Of a stretch of DNA of 64,000 nt, positions 19,074 to 28,389 are shown in pieces. Origin of the DNA: Pseudomonas hamedanensis (lineage in GTDB: Bacteria; Pseudomonadota; Gammaproteobacteria; Pseudomonadales; Pseudomonadaceae); assembly GCF_014268595.2 (NCBI RefSeq), contig NZ_CP077091.1, positions 4,508,001 through 4,572,000 on the forward strand. Reading direction: 5' to 3'. Position numbers and translations under genes: made by a program. Under the pieces are notes generated by a model that was not told where the DNA came from, did not search any database, and saw only the letters and a program-made list of their open reading frames with translations. Each line of letters begins with the position of its first letter. Within the stretch, counting starts at the first letter, position 1.

Positions 19074-19090
19074 GTTACGCTCAGCGTAAT
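19074..19090. promoter_or_regulatory. Candidate MdcR operator upstream of mdcA
   Basis: GTTACGCT-C-AGCGTAAT is an inverted repeat with one mismatch. Its core TACGCTCAGCGTA fits the LysR-type T-N11-A rule. It lies about 80 bases before the mdcA start, a usual distance for an activator site. MdcR is the obvious candidate to bind it (inference). Confidence 0.55.
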
Positions 19091-19170
19091 GATTCACCAC
19101 CCAGCTTGATTGATGCCCGCCCCGCACACGCCTAACTTGGCTCCACGACAGCGAACCCCGTGGAGTGAGC

Positions 19171-20841
19171 ATGACAACAACAATTTCCCCCGACTCGCGC
19201 TGGACGCGGCGGCGTGACGAGAAGCAGCGCCGGCTCGACAAGGTGCGCGGGCTGGCCGATGGCGCGGTGTTGCCCAGCGACAAGATCGTCGCCGCGCTCG
19301 AAGCGCTGATCCATCCCGGCGACCGCGTGGTGCTGGAGGGCAACAATCAGAAGCAGGCGGATTTCCTCTCGCGCTCGCTGGCCAAGGCCGACCCGACCAA
19401 GCTCCACGATCTGCACATGATCATGCCCAGCGTCGGCCGCTCCGAGCACCTTGATCTGTTCGAACGCGGCATCGCCCGCAAGCTTGATTTCTCCTTCGCC
19501 GGCACTCAGAGCCTGCGCATCAGCCAGTTGCTGGAAGACGGCTTGCTGGAAGTCGGCGCGATCCACACCTACATCGAACTCTATGCGCGGCTGGTGGTGG
19601 ATCTGATCCCCAACGTTGTGCTTTCGGCCGGGTTCATGGCCGACCGCGCCGGCAATATCTACACCGGCCCGAGCACCGAAGACACCCCGGCGCTGATTGA
19701 GCCGGCCGCGTTCAGCGATGGCATCGTCATCGTCCAGGTCAACCAATTGGTCGACGACGTCAGCGAATTGCCCCGCGTGGACATACCCGCCTCATGGGTC
19801 GATTTCGTCGTCGTGGCCGACAAGCCGTTCTACATCGAACCGCTGTTCACCCGCGACCCACGGCACATCAAGCCTGTGCACGTGTTGATGGCGATGATGG
19901 CGATCCGTGGCATCTACGAAAAACACAACGTGCAGTCGCTCAACCACGGCATCGGTTTCAACACCGCCGCCATCGAGTTGATCCTGCCAACCTACGGCGA
20001 ATCCCTCGGTCTGAAAGGCAAGATCTGCCGCAACTGGACGCTCAACCCGCACCCGACGCTGATCCCGGCGATTGAAAGCGGCTGGGTCGAAAGCGTGCAT
20101 TGCTTCGGCACCGAACTGGGCATGGAAAACTACATTGCCGCCCGCCCGGATGTGTTCTTCACCGGGCGCGACGGCTCGCTGCGCTCCAACCGTATGGTCT
20201 GCCAACTGGCCGGACAATACGCGGTGGACCTGTTTATCGGCGCGACATTGCAGGTCGATGGCGATGGCCATTCCTCGACCGTAACCCGTGGTCGTCTCGC
20301 CGGTTTCGGTGGCGCGCCGAACATGGGCCACGACCCGCGAGGCCGCCGTCACGGCACCCCGGCGTGGCTCGATATGCGCCACGGCGATGCGCCGCAACCG
20401 ATGCTCGAACGCGGCAAGAAACTCGTGGTGCAAATGGTCGAGACTTTCCAGGAGGGCGGCAAACCGACCTTCGTCGAAACCCTCGATGCCGTGGAAGTGG
20501 CGAAGAAAGGCGGCATGCCGCTGGCGCCGATCATGATCTACGGCGATGACGTCACCCACTTGCTCACCGAAGAAGGCATCGCCTATTTGTACAAGGCGCG
20601 CTCGCTGGAGGAACGCCAAGCGATGATCGCAGCGGTCGCTGGCGTCACCGCCATCGGCCTGCGCCACAACCCGAAAGACACCGAGCGCATGCGCCGAGAA
20701 GGCCTGATCGCTTTGCCCGAAGACCTCGGCATTCGCCGCACCGACGCCACTCGCGAATTGCTCGCGGCGAAAAGTGTGGCCGATCTGGTCGAGTGGTCCG
20801 GCGGTCTCTATAACCCGCCCGCCAAATTCAGGAGCTGGTAA
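19171..20841 (+). CDS. mdcA: Malonate decarboxylase subunit alpha
   Basis: A 556-residue acetyl-S-ACP:malonate ACP transferase, which exchanges acetate for malonate on the carrier protein MdcC. The sequence has the MdcA/CoA-transferase-like run [19 protein letters not shown], then [20 protein letters not shown] and [20 protein letters not shown]. The length is normal. The ATG follows GGAG at five bases; a GTG two codons upstream overlaps that site. It is first in the mdc operon, its stop shares a base with the mdcB start, and a T-N11-A palindrome lies upstream. Confidence 0.96.
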   Translation: MTTTISPDSRWTRRRDEKQRRLDKVRGLADGAVLPSDKIVAALEALIHPGDRVVLEGNNQKQADFLSRSLAKADPTKLHDLHMIMPSVGRSEHLDLFERGIARKLDFSFAGTQSLRISQLLEDGLLEVGAIHTYIELYARLVVDLIPNVVLSAGFMADRAGNIYTGPSTEDTPALIEPAAFSDGIVIVQVNQLVDDVSELPRVDIPASWVDFVVVADKPFYIEPLFTRDPRHIKPVHVLMAMMAIRGIYEKHNVQSLNHGIGFNTAAIELILPTYGESLGLKGKICRNWTLNPHPTLIPAIESGWVESVHCFGTELGMENYIAARPDVFFTGRDGSLRSNRMVCQLAGQYAVDLFIGATLQVDGDGHSSTVTRGRLAGFGGAPNMGHDPRGRRHGTPAWLDMRHGDAPQPMLERGKKLVVQMVETFQEGGKPTFVETLDAVEVAKKGGMPLAPIMIYGDDVTHLLTEEGIAYLYKARSLEERQAMIAAVAGVTAIGLRHNPKDTERMRREGLIALPEDLGIRRTDATRELLAAKSVADLVEWSGGLYNPPAKFRSW

Positions 20842-21698
20842 TGCACGCACTCAACCTGCAAGCGAAACCGCTGTCGCTGGCCGAGCGCCTGGCCGATCTG
20901 GCGGTGGACGCGCTGATCGACGAAGCGGACCTGTCGCCGAAACCGGCACTGGTAGATCGTCGCGGCAATGGCGCGCACACCGACCTGCACCTGGGCCTGA
21001 TGCACGCTTCGGCGTTGGCGTTGTGGCCGGCGTTCAAGGAAATGGTCGAGGCAGCGCTGAACATTGGCGAAGTCGGTTTGCCATTGCGCGAAGCCATTGG
21101 CCGCATCGGTCGTGAAGGCGAGCAAGCGATGCTCGCCACCACCAACGGCGTCAACACCCATCGCGGTGCGATCTGGGCGTTGGGACTGTTGGTGACGGCG
21201 GCCGCGCTGCAACCGAAATTCATCGCCCTGTGTGCCGCACGTTTGGCACTGCTCGACGACTGCTATGCACCGAAACCGTTAAGCCACGGTGCACAAGTCG
21301 CCCAGCGCTACGGCGCACGCGGTGCCCGGGAAGAAGCGCAACTGGGCTTCCCGTCCGTGCTGCAACGCGGCCTGCCGCAACTGCACAAAAGCCGCGCCAA
21401 CGGCCACGGCGAACAGAACGCCCGGCTCGACGCCTTGCTCGCAATCATGACCGAGCTGGCCGACACCTGCGTGCTCTACCGCGCCGGCGAACCCGGCCTG
21501 CACGCCATGCAACGCGGCGCACAAGCAGTGCTCGATGCTGGCGGCAGCGCCTCTCTCAGCGGCCGCCGTCGCTTGCATGAACTCGATCAACAACTCATCG
21601 CATTGAATGCCTCGCCCGGTGGCGCCGCCGACTTGCTCGCCGCCACGCTGCTGCTCGATCGCATCGAGCGCGACGGCATTGTTCAGGGAGCGTATTGA
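20841..21698 (+). CDS. mdcB: Triphosphoribosyl-dephospho-CoA synthase
   Basis: A 285-residue CitG/MdcB-family enzyme that makes 2'-(5''-triphosphoribosyl)-3'-dephospho-CoA, the precursor of the MdcC prosthetic group, from ATP and dephospho-CoA. Typical segments are [39 protein letters not shown] and a C-terminal [16 protein letters not shown]. It overlaps mdcA (TAATG) and mdcC (TGATG). Confidence 0.95.
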   Translation: MHALNLQAKPLSLAERLADLAVDALIDEADLSPKPALVDRRGNGAHTDLHLGLMHASALALWPAFKEMVEAALNIGEVGLPLREAIGRIGREGEQAMLATTNGVNTHRGAIWALGLLVTAAALQPKFIALCAARLALLDDCYAPKPLSHGAQVAQRYGARGAREEAQLGFPSVLQRGLPQLHKSRANGHGEQNARLDALLAIMTELADTCVLYRAGEPGLHAMQRGAQAVLDAGGSASLSGRRRLHELDQQLIALNASPGGAADLLAATLLLDRIERDGIVQGAY

Positions 21699-21997
21699 TG
21701 GAAAGCCTATCGTTTGAATTCCCCGCCGGGCAGCCGCCACGTGGGCGTGCGCTGGTCGGTTGTGTCGGCTCGGGTGATCTGGAAGTGCTGATCGAACCGG
21801 GCCTGGCCGGCAAGTTGACCATCAACGTGCAGACTTCGGTCAACGGCGCACAGCAGCGCTGGCAGCACCTGTTTGCACGGATGTTCGACGGCACTACGCC
21901 GCCGGCGATGGCCATCGACATCCACGATTTCGGCGCGACGCCGGGGGTGGTGCGCTTGCGTCTGGAACAGGGTTTCGAGGAGATCGGCCATGACTGA
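21698..21997 (+). CDS. mdcC: Malonate decarboxylase acyl carrier protein (delta)
   Basis: A 99-residue acyl carrier subunit. Ser25 in CVGSGDLEVLIE is the residue expected to carry the phosphoribosyl-dephospho-CoA group, at the same position reported for the Klebsiella protein. The ATG shares one base with the mdcB stop; a TTG one codon upstream is less likely. The 3' end overlaps mdcD by eight bases. Confidence 0.94.
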   Translation: MESLSFEFPAGQPPRGRALVGCVGSGDLEVLIEPGLAGKLTINVQTSVNGAQQRWQHLFARMFDGTTPPAMAIDIHDFGATPGVVRLRLEQGFEEIGHD

Positions 21998-22841
21998 CAG
22001 CGCAGCGCTGCTCAACAAACACAGCTTCGTCGAACTCGGCGCGCGGCAACGGGCGAAAGCCTTGCTCGACGCCGGGACCTTTCGCGAATTGCTCGATCCG
22101 TTTCAACGGGTGATGTCGCCATGGCTTGAACGCCAGGGCGTGGTTCCGCAGGCCGACGACGGCGTGGTGATCGCCAAGGGCAGTCTCGACGGTTTGCCGG
22201 TGGTGATCGCCGCGATTGAAGGCGCTTTTCAGGGTGGCAGCCTTGGCGAAGTCGGCGGGGCGAAGATCGCCGGTGCGCTGGAACTGGCCGCCGAAGACAA
22301 TCGCAACGGCATCCCGACCCGCGCGGTGTTACTGCTGGAAACCGGTGGCGTGCGTTTGCAGGAAGCCAACCTCGGGCTGGCGGCGATTGCCGATATTCAT
22401 GCAGCGATCGTCGATTTGCAGCAATACCAGCCGGTGGTCGGTGTGGTCGCGGGCAGTGTCGGTTGCTTTGGCGGCATGTCGATTGCGGCGGCGCTGTGCA
22501 GTTATTTGCTGGTGACCCAGGAAGCACGTCTCGGCTTGAACGGCCCGCAAGTGATCGAGCAGGAAGCCGGGATCGAAGAGTACGACTCCCGCGACAGGCC
22601 ATTCATCTGGAGCCTGACCGGTGGCGAACAGCGCTTCAACAGCGGTCTGGTGGATCGTTATGTCGGCGATGACGTGGCGCAGATTCGTCAGCAGGTCGGC
22701 GAACTGCTCCAGCAAGGCTTGCCGGCGCAGCCGCGCAGTCAACGCGCCGAATGGTTTCTGCAACGCCTCGGCAGTTTGAACACTGACCGGCAAATCGAAC
22801 CGGCGGTGGTTCGCGATCTGTATCAAGGAGAGCGCTCATGA
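21990..22841 (+). CDS. mdcD: Malonate decarboxylase subunit beta
   Basis: A 283-residue carboxyltransferase-fold protein. With MdcE it decarboxylates malonyl-S-ACP to acetyl-S-ACP. The sequence shows SFVELGARQRAKALLDAGTF at the start, GGSLGEVGGAKIAGALELA, and an oxyanion-type glycine run GSVGCFGGMSIAAALC near residue 157. Start and stop overlap mdcC and mdcE, which gives tight coupling of subunits needed in one complex. Confidence 0.95.
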   Translation: MTDSAALLNKHSFVELGARQRAKALLDAGTFRELLDPFQRVMSPWLERQGVVPQADDGVVIAKGSLDGLPVVIAAIEGAFQGGSLGEVGGAKIAGALELAAEDNRNGIPTRAVLLLETGGVRLQEANLGLAAIADIHAAIVDLQQYQPVVGVVAGSVGCFGGMSIAAALCSYLLVTQEARLGLNGPQVIEQEAGIEEYDSRDRPFIWSLTGGEQRFNSGLVDRYVGDDVAQIRQQVGELLQQGLPAQPRSQRAEWFLQRLGSLNTDRQIEPAVVRDLYQGERS

Positions 22842-23623
22842 GCGGTTATTCACTGCGCGGTTTGCACTGGTTCAACGCCTTGAGCGCTGGCGCCAGTGTC
22901 GTCGAAGGTTTGCCGCCCTCATTGAAGGTGGCCGATGCTGAGCTCGGGCGATTCATCGCTGTGGTCGCAGACCCGGACAATCGTTTTCCCCGCGCCCGGA
23001 ACGGTGAGGTCGGTTTGCTCGAAGGCTGGGGTCTGGCCAAGGCTGTGGATGACGCAATCAGCGCCGACCGCGACAACCCGAAGAAGCGCCCGATCATCGC
23101 CATCGTCGATGTGCCGAGCCAAGCCTATGGTCGGCGCGAAGAGGCCCTCGGCATTCATCAGGCGCTGGCCGGCGCGGCGGACAGTTATGCCCGTGCCCGG
23201 TTGGCTGGGCATCCGGTGATTGCGCTGTTGGTGGGCAAGGCCATGTCGGGTGCGTTTTTGGCTCACGGTTATCAGGCCAATCGCTTGATTGCTTTGCGCG
23301 ACCCCGGCGTGATGGTGCACGCGATGGGCAAGGCCTCGGCGGCGCGGGTGACGTTGCGCAGCGTTGAGGAACTGGAAGCGCTGGCCGCCAGCGTGCCGCC
23401 GATGGCCTACGACATCGACAGCTACGCCAGCCTCGGTCTGCTCTGGGAAACCCTTTCGGTGCAGCAGATCGAACAGCCGACGGCGGAAGATCTGGCACGG
23501 GTGGTCGAGTGCCTGAAACAAGCGATCAGCGATGTCACCAGTACCGATTTGAAAGGGCGCCTTGGTGCGAGTAACCGCGCAGCTTCCAGCCGTGTCCGCG
23601 AATTGCTGAGGGCGCAGTGGTGA
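22838..23623 (+). CDS. mdcE: Malonate decarboxylase subunit gamma
   Basis: A 261-residue partner of MdcD in the decarboxylase core. Recognised from LRGLHWFNAL at the N-terminus, IAIVDVPSQAYGRREEALGI near 85-105 and LVGKAMSGAFLAHGYQANR near 131-150. The start overlaps mdcD (ATGA) and the stop overlaps mdcG (GTGA). Confidence 0.95.
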   Translation: MSGYSLRGLHWFNALSAGASVVEGLPPSLKVADAELGRFIAVVADPDNRFPRARNGEVGLLEGWGLAKAVDDAISADRDNPKKRPIIAIVDVPSQAYGRREEALGIHQALAGAADSYARARLAGHPVIALLVGKAMSGAFLAHGYQANRLIALRDPGVMVHAMGKASAARVTLRSVEELEALAASVPPMAYDIDSYASLGLLWETLSVQQIEQPTAEDLARVVECLKQAISDVTSTDLKGRLGASNRAASSRVRELLRAQW

Positions 23624-24237
23624 ATCTGCCACTGGCTCACGACCTGCTCTGGGGCATGACGCCTGCGCAGTTATCGGCGGATGCGCCGCACTGGGCCGTC
23701 GAGTCGCTCGCCGCCGGGCAACCGGTGGTGGTGCGGCGGGCGTTGAGCGCTGAAGGTTTTGTCGCCGTCGGTGTGCGTGGGGTTGCGCGTGAGCAGCGAC
23801 TGGCGGCGTTCATGGCGGTTGACGCGGTTACGCGGCGGGTCAGTCCTGAAGCGCTGAGTCATGTTGATTGCCAACGCGATTTGCCGGTCATGCACGCGCT
23901 GAGGCAAGTGCGCCCGCTGCTCGACGATTGCGGTTGGGTCTGGGGTGTCAGCGGCAGTGCCGGGTTTGAATTGGCCAGCGGATTTGTTGCGATGCATGAG
24001 GCGAGCGATCTTGATTTGATTTTGCGTACGCCGCAGATAATCACCCGTCATCAGGCACGCGAACTGGTCGAGTTGTTCGATCAAGCTGTGTGCCGCATCG
24101 ACATGCAATTGCAGACGCCATTCGGCGCGGTCGCCTTGCGTGAATGGGCCAGCGGCTCGGCACGGGTGCTGCTGAAAAATGCACATCAGGCTGAATTGGT
24201 AATTGATCCGTGGAACCCGCAGGAGCAGGCAGCGTGA
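23620..24237 (+). CDS. mdcG: Malonate decarboxylase holo-ACP synthase (phosphoribosyl-dephospho-CoA transferase)
   Basis: A 205-residue nucleotidyltransferase that moves the prosthetic group onto MdcC. The motif GSAGFELASG followed by SDLDLIL places the expected metal-binding Asp at 130 and 132. The GTG start overlaps the mdcE stop; a second GTG one codon upstream is possible. The stop overlaps the mdcH GTG. Confidence 0.93.
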   Translation: MNLPLAHDLLWGMTPAQLSADAPHWAVESLAAGQPVVVRRALSAEGFVAVGVRGVAREQRLAAFMAVDAVTRRVSPEALSHVDCQRDLPVMHALRQVRPLLDDCGWVWGVSGSAGFELASGFVAMHEASDLDLILRTPQIITRHQARELVELFDQAVCRIDMQLQTPFGAVALREWASGSARVLLKNAHQAELVIDPWNPQEQAA

Positions 24238-25154
24238 GCAGTTTGCTGGTGTTTCCGGGCCAGGGCGCACAGCGAGCGGGCATGCTCCAGCGTTTGCCAA
24301 GGGAAACGCTGGTCGAGGCCAGTGATGTGCTCGGCGAGGACGTTTTGCTGCTCGATTCTGCCGAGGCGCTGCGCACAACAAGGGCGGTTCAGCTGTGCCT
24401 GCTGATCACTGGTGTTGCGGCATCGCGGCAGTTGCTTGCGGACGGACTCAGTGTTGATTACGTCGCCGGCCTGTCCATCGGCGCATACCCCGCGGCGGTG
24501 GTGGCGGGGGCATTGAGTTTCAGCGATGCGCTGCATCTGGTCAGCCTGCGCGGCGAGCTGATGCAGCAAGCTTATCCACAGGGCTACGGCATGACCGCCA
24601 TCATCGGCTTGCAGTTATCCACCGTCGAAACGCTGCTGGCCCAGGTGCACAGCGAAGAAACACCGGTGTATCTGGCCAATATCAACGCCGATAACCAAGT
24701 GGTGATCGCCGGCAGCGACCCGGCCATGCAAACGGTAGCGGAGCTGGCGCGCAGCCGTGGCGCCGGACTGGCGAAACGTCTGGCCGTGAGCGTGCCATCG
24801 CACTGCCCGCTGCTGGAAAAACCGGCGCAGGCCCTCGCGGAAGCCTTCGCCAGGGTCGAACTGAAAACCCCACGGATTGCCTATCTCAGTGGTAGCCGTG
24901 CTCGCCCTGTGACCAAAGTAGAAGCGCTGCGCGACGACCTCGCCTGCAACATGTGCCGCGTGGTGGATTGGCGCGGCACCGTGCAAAGCGCCTACGAGCG
25001 CGGCGTGCGTTTACACATCGAACTGCCGCCCGGTGCGGTGCTGACCGGGCTGGCGCGCCGGGTGTTCGAGCAGGGCACCGTCACTGCCTTTGACAGTGCC
25101 CGCCTCGATACCTTGCAAGCGCTGTTACGAGAGGAGGGTGGCCGCCAACTCTAA
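24234..25154 (+). CDS. mdcH: Malonate decarboxylase subunit epsilon (malonyl-CoA:ACP transacylase type)
   Basis: A 306-residue FabD-like acyltransferase that loads the first malonyl group onto MdcC. The N-terminal FPGQGAQRAGML and the nucleophile elbow GLSIG with Ser81 are typical, and HCPLLEKPA near residue 188 probably supplies the His. The GTG start overlaps the mdcG stop, and no ATG gives a complete N-terminus. A gap of 65 bases leads to madL. Confidence 0.94.
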   Translation: MSSLLVFPGQGAQRAGMLQRLPRETLVEASDVLGEDVLLLDSAEALRTTRAVQLCLLITGVAASRQLLADGLSVDYVAGLSIGAYPAAVVAGALSFSDALHLVSLRGELMQQAYPQGYGMTAIIGLQLSTVETLLAQVHSEETPVYLANINADNQVVIAGSDPAMQTVAELARSRGAGLAKRLAVSVPSHCPLLEKPAQALAEAFARVELKTPRIAYLSGSRARPVTKVEALRDDLACNMCRVVDWRGTVQSAYERGVRLHIELPPGAVLTGLARRVFEQGTVTAFDSARLDTLQALLREEGGRQL

Positions 25155-25219
25155 AACCGCCGACTCAAGCTTCGAACAACAAAAACAACATTCGACGATG
25201 CACATTGAGGACTACAACA

Positions 25220-25612
25220 ATGATTATTTACGGTGTGGCGTTTCTCGCCTTTTGTACGCTGGTGGGTATCTGGGTCGGTGAATTGCTCGGCAAGCTGATC
25301 GGCGTGCCGGCCAATGTCGGCGGCGTCGGTATTGCGATGCTGCTGTTGATCGGCCTGGGCAGCTACCTCTACAAGAGCGGCTGGCTCAAGGGCAAGACCG
25401 AGCAGGGCGTCGAGTTCTGGAGCGCGATCTACATCCCTATCGTCGTGGCCATGGCGGCGCAGCAGAACGTCTACGGCGCACTGAAGGGTGGGCCGATGGC
25501 GATCCTCGCCGGAACGCTCGCCGTGGTGATCGCCTTTGCCCTGGTGCCGGTGCTGACGCGCATGGGCAACAAGGAGCAGACCCCCATCGCCCCAGCCAAG
25601 ACCGCAGGGTGA
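25220..25612 (+). CDS. madL: Malonate transporter subunit MadL
   Basis: A 130-residue membrane protein with about four helices. It begins MIIYGVAFLAFCTLVGIWVG and includes the family run GVEFWSAIYIPIVVAMAAQQNVYGAL. MadL and MadM together form a sodium- or proton-linked malonate carrier in the inner membrane. The ATG follows GAGGAC; an upstream in-frame ATG-like codon lies before that site. It is coupled to madM. Confidence 0.94.
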   Translation: MIIYGVAFLAFCTLVGIWVGELLGKLIGVPANVGGVGIAMLLLIGLGSYLYKSGWLKGKTEQGVEFWSAIYIPIVVAMAAQQNVYGALKGGPMAILAGTLAVVIAFALVPVLTRMGNKEQTPIAPAKTAG

Positions 25613-25617
25613 TCGCC

Positions 25618-26382
25618 ATGTACGAATCGATGATGAAAGTGATCACCGGCTACGGTTTGATCAGCGGCTTTTTGATTGTTGGCCTGACCATGTGGGTGTC
25701 CTACTGGATGTCCAACACGTTCACCAAGGGTCGTTTGCACGGTTCGGCGATCGCCATTCTGCTCGGGCTGGTGCTGTCGTATGTCGGCGGTGCGCTGACC
25801 GGCGGGCAGAAGGGTGTGGTGGATATTCCGCTGCTGTCCGGCATCGGTCTGCTGGGGGGCGCGATGCTGCGGGATTTTGCGATTGTCGCCACAGCGTTCG
25901 GGGTCAGTGTCGATGAGCTCAAGCGCGCCGGATTTGTCGGTGTGCTGGCGTTGTTCGTGGGCGTGGGCACTTCGTTCGTGGCCGGGGTCGGCGTGGCGAT
26001 GGCGTTCGGTTACACCGATGCGGTCAGCCTGACCACCATTGGCGCAGGCGCCGTGACTTACATCGTCGGCCCGGTGACCGGCGCGGCGATTGGCGCCAGT
26101 TCCGAAGTCATGGCACTGTCGATTGCGGCGGGCTTGATAAAGGCGATTCTGGTAATGGTGATGACACCGTTCGTGGCACCCATGATCGGCCTGAACAATC
26201 CGCGCAGTGCGGTGATCTTCGGCGGCTTGATGGGTACCTCCAGCGGTGTGGCCGGCGGGCTGGCGGCGACCGACCCGAAACTGGTGCCTTATGGGTGCCT
26301 GACGGCGGCGTTCTATACAGCGCTTGGGTGTCTGCTCGGACCTTCGCTATTGTTTCTGGCGATGCGCGGGTTGGTGGGCTAG
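25618..26382 (+). CDS. madM: Malonate transporter subunit MadM
   Basis: A 254-residue polytopic membrane protein (YESMMKVITGYGLISGF, LSGIGLLGGAMLRDFAIVATAFG, then GGLMGTSSGVAGGLAATDP), partner of MadL. The ATG is taken because it yields the usual short cytoplasmic start; a GTG three codons upstream overlaps the madL stop. It is the last gene of the mdc operon, followed by a large palindromic repeat and the convergent mdcR. Confidence 0.94.
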   Translation: MYESMMKVITGYGLISGFLIVGLTMWVSYWMSNTFTKGRLHGSAIAILLGLVLSYVGGALTGGQKGVVDIPLLSGIGLLGGAMLRDFAIVATAFGVSVDELKRAGFVGVLALFVGVGTSFVAGVGVAMAFGYTDAVSLTTIGAGAVTYIVGPVTGAAIGASSEVMALSIAAGLIKAILVMVMTPFVAPMIGLNNPRSAVIFGGLMGTSSGVAGGLAATDPKLVPYGCLTAAFYTALGCLLGPSLLFLAMRGLVG

Positions 26383-26392
26383 TCGGTTGACT

Positions 26393-26498
26393 GATCGTTC
26401 CCACGCTCTGCGTGGGAATGCAGCCCGGGACGCTCCGCGTCCCAAAGCGGACGCAGAGCGTCCATTGAGGCATTCCCACGCAGAGCGTGGGAACGATC
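26393..26498. repeat. Long palindromic intergenic repeat, GTTCCCACGC type, copy 2
   Basis: Same design and nearly the same sequence as 193-302: GATCGTTCCCACGCTCTGCG at one end, CGCAGAGCGTGGGAACGATC at the other. It separates convergent madM and mdcR and overlaps the mdcR stop codon by two bases. Confidence 0.88.
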
Positions 26499-27417
26499 AT
26501 GCGCTGGCCTGGCGATTGGCATACATCCGGCACTCCGCCAGCAACGCCAGCAGATTCGGATCGCGCTCCTTGGCCTTCAGAAACACCACGCCTATGTGCT
26601 GCTGCAACCGGTACTTCTCCTGCAACGGAATCAGCTTCACCCGGTTCTCGTACACCGCCGCAATCCGCCCCGGCAGCAGTGCATAACCCACCCCGGAACT
26701 GACCATGCTCAGCAGGGTGAAAATGTCATTCACCTGCATCGCCACCTTCGGCTCGAATCCTGCCTGTTTGAACACCCGCACGCCGTCCTGATGCGTGGCA
26801 AAACCCTGGGTCAGGGTGATGAAAGTTTCATCACGCACCTCCGCCAGATCCACTTCACTGCGCTGGGCAAACTTTGAATCCGCCGGGGTGGCGAGGAAGA
26901 TGTCGTCGGAGAACAGCGCAATCTGCTCGCAATCCGGATCGTTGATGCTGTCGTCCAGCGACACCAGAATCGCGTCGACTTCCATGTTTTTCAGCTTGTA
27001 GAGCAGGTCGATGTTCGAGCCGAGGATCAGGTCGATGTTGAGTTCGCTGCGGCGGATTTTCAGGCCCATGATCAGCTGCGGCACGGTCTTTACCGTCAGC
27101 GAATACAGCGAGCCAAGCTTGAAGCGTTCTGCAGAGAACCCGGCGGCTTCGCGGGTCAGGCGCACGCTTTCGACCACGTCGTTGATCAGCTTCTGCGCGC
27201 GTTCTTCCAGCACGTAAGCGCTTTCCAGCGGCGTCAGGTTGCGGCCTTCGTGTTTGAACAGTGGGCAGCGCAGGGCGTTTTCCAATGAGTGAATGGCGCG
27301 GTGCACGCTGACATTGCTGGTCTGCAATTCGGCGGCGGCGCGGGCGAGGTTGCCGGTGCGCATGAAGGCGAGGAACACCTCGAGTTTTTTCAGGGTCAAT
27401 TCTTCGTCGATCAGCAT
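26497..27417 (-). CDS. mdcR: LysR-family regulator of malonate genes (MdcR)
   Basis: A 306-residue LysR-type regulator. The helix-turn-helix spans about residues 9-66 (LTLKKLEVFLAFMRTGNLAR, then ALRCPLFKHEGRNLTPLESA), and an effector domain with GVGYALLPG near 250 follows. The start at MLIDEELTLKK gives the normal LysR distance to the helix-turn-helix; upstream in-frame codons are excluded for that reason. It is encoded convergently at the end of the malonate cluster, so assignment as MdcR rests on position. A T-N11-A palindrome before mdcA is its likely target. Confidence 0.88.
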   Translation of the reverse strand: MLIDEELTLKKLEVFLAFMRTGNLARAAAELQTSNVSVHRAIHSLENALRCPLFKHEGRNLTPLESAYVLEERAQKLINDVVESVRLTREAAGFSAERFKLGSLYSLTVKTVPQLIMGLKIRRSELNIDLILGSNIDLLYKLKNMEVDAILVSLDDSINDPDCEQIALFSDDIFLATPADSKFAQRSEVDLAEVRDETFITLTQGFATHQDGVRVFKQAGFEPKVAMQVNDIFTLLSMVSSGVGYALLPGRIAAVYENRVKLIPLQEKYRLQQHIGVVFLKAKERDPNLLALLAECRMYANRQASA

Positions 27418-27469
27418 GGCGCGGACTCTTTTTGGAATGCGCCGATTGTGCACGGTATGCGCCGCCCTT

Positions 27470-27512
27470 TGTAGGAGCTGCCGAAGGCTCGGGCCGCGAT
27501 CGGACGATCTTT
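27470..27512. repeat. Partial repeat, GGAGCTGCCGAAGGCT type
   Basis: GTAGGAGCTGCCGAAGGCTC and CGATCTTTTGATCTTTT match parts of the palindrome at 48085-48170, with a divergent middle and no clear inverted partner. Confidence 0.6.
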
Positions 27513-27597
27513 TGATCTTTTAAACGGAAACATTGCGCTTTTACGCTCAAGGCCCGAGCCTTGCGCGCTGCGGTAATGAATATGAGGTGTGCGATAC

Positions 27598-28215
27598 ATG
27601 TATCACGGGGAAAAACTTAACGCCTGGACCCATCTCGTCGGAGCCATCGCAGCGTTTATCGGCGGCGTGTGGATGCTGGTGATTGCCAGCCTCGACGGCA
27701 GTCCATGGAAGATCGTCAGCGTGGCGATTTACGCCTTCACCTTGCTGGTGCTCTACAGCGCCTCGACCGTGTACCACAGCGTGCGCGGGCGCAAGAAAGC
27801 GATCATGAAGAAGGTCGATCATTTTTCGATCTACCTGTTGATCGCCGGCAGCTACACGCCGTTTTGCCTGGTGACGTTACGCGGGCCGTGGGGCTGGACG
27901 CTGTTCGGGATTGTCTGGGGGCTGGCGCTGATCGGGATTCTGCAAGAGATCAAACCGCGTTCCGAAGCGCGGATTCTGTCGATCGTGATTTACGCGGTGA
28001 TGGGCTGGATTGTGCTGGTCGCGGTTAAACCGCTGATCGCCGCATTGGGCACGGCGGGGTTTACCTGGCTGGCGTCGGGCGGGGTTTTGTACACGGTGGG
28101 GATTTTCTTTTTTGCCCTGGATCATCGGTTGCGGCATGCCCATGGCATCTGGCATCTGTTTGTGATTGCCGGGAGTCTGCTGCACTTTGTCGCGATTCTG
28201 TTTTACGTCCTGTGA
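27598..28215 (+). CDS. Hemolysin III / PAQR family membrane protein
   Basis: A 205-residue protein with about seven membrane helices. The N-terminal YHGEKLNAWTHLVGA and the C-terminal ALDHRLRHAHGIWHLFVIAGS, with several conserved His, define the hemolysin III/YqfA/TrhA group. The name comes from a Bacillus protein; in E. coli YqfA is implicated in membrane lipid homeostasis. The chosen ATG follows GAGG by ten bases; a GTG three codons earlier is too close to that site. Divergent from mdcR and followed by a repeat cluster. Confidence 0.88.
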   Translation: MYHGEKLNAWTHLVGAIAAFIGGVWMLVIASLDGSPWKIVSVAIYAFTLLVLYSASTVYHSVRGRKKAIMKKVDHFSIYLLIAGSYTPFCLVTLRGPWGWTLFGIVWGLALIGILQEIKPRSEARILSIVIYAVMGWIVLVAVKPLIAALGTAGFTWLASGGVLYTVGIFFFALDHRLRHAHGIWHLFVIAGSLLHFVAILFYVL

Positions 28216-28225
28216 ATGCAATCCC

Positions 28226-28385
28226 TGTGGGAGGGGGCTTGCTCCCGAAGGCGTCAGATCAGCCAACATTTCGTTGAATGACACACCGCATTCGCGAGCA
28301 AGCCCGCTCCCACATTGGATCTAGAGTGCTCCCAAAATCTCTATTCCCTGGAGATCTACTGTGGGAGCGAGCTTGCTCGCGAAGA
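28226..28385. repeat. Cluster of three REP units, GTGGGAGCGAGCTTGCTCGC type
   Basis: CTGTGGGAGGGGGCTTGCTC, the inverse TTCGCGAGCAAGCCCGCTCC, and a third unit TGTGGGAGCGAGCTTGCTCG fill the gap between convergent genes and stop next to the rsmE stop codon. Confidence 0.85.
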
Positions 28386-28389
28386 GGCC

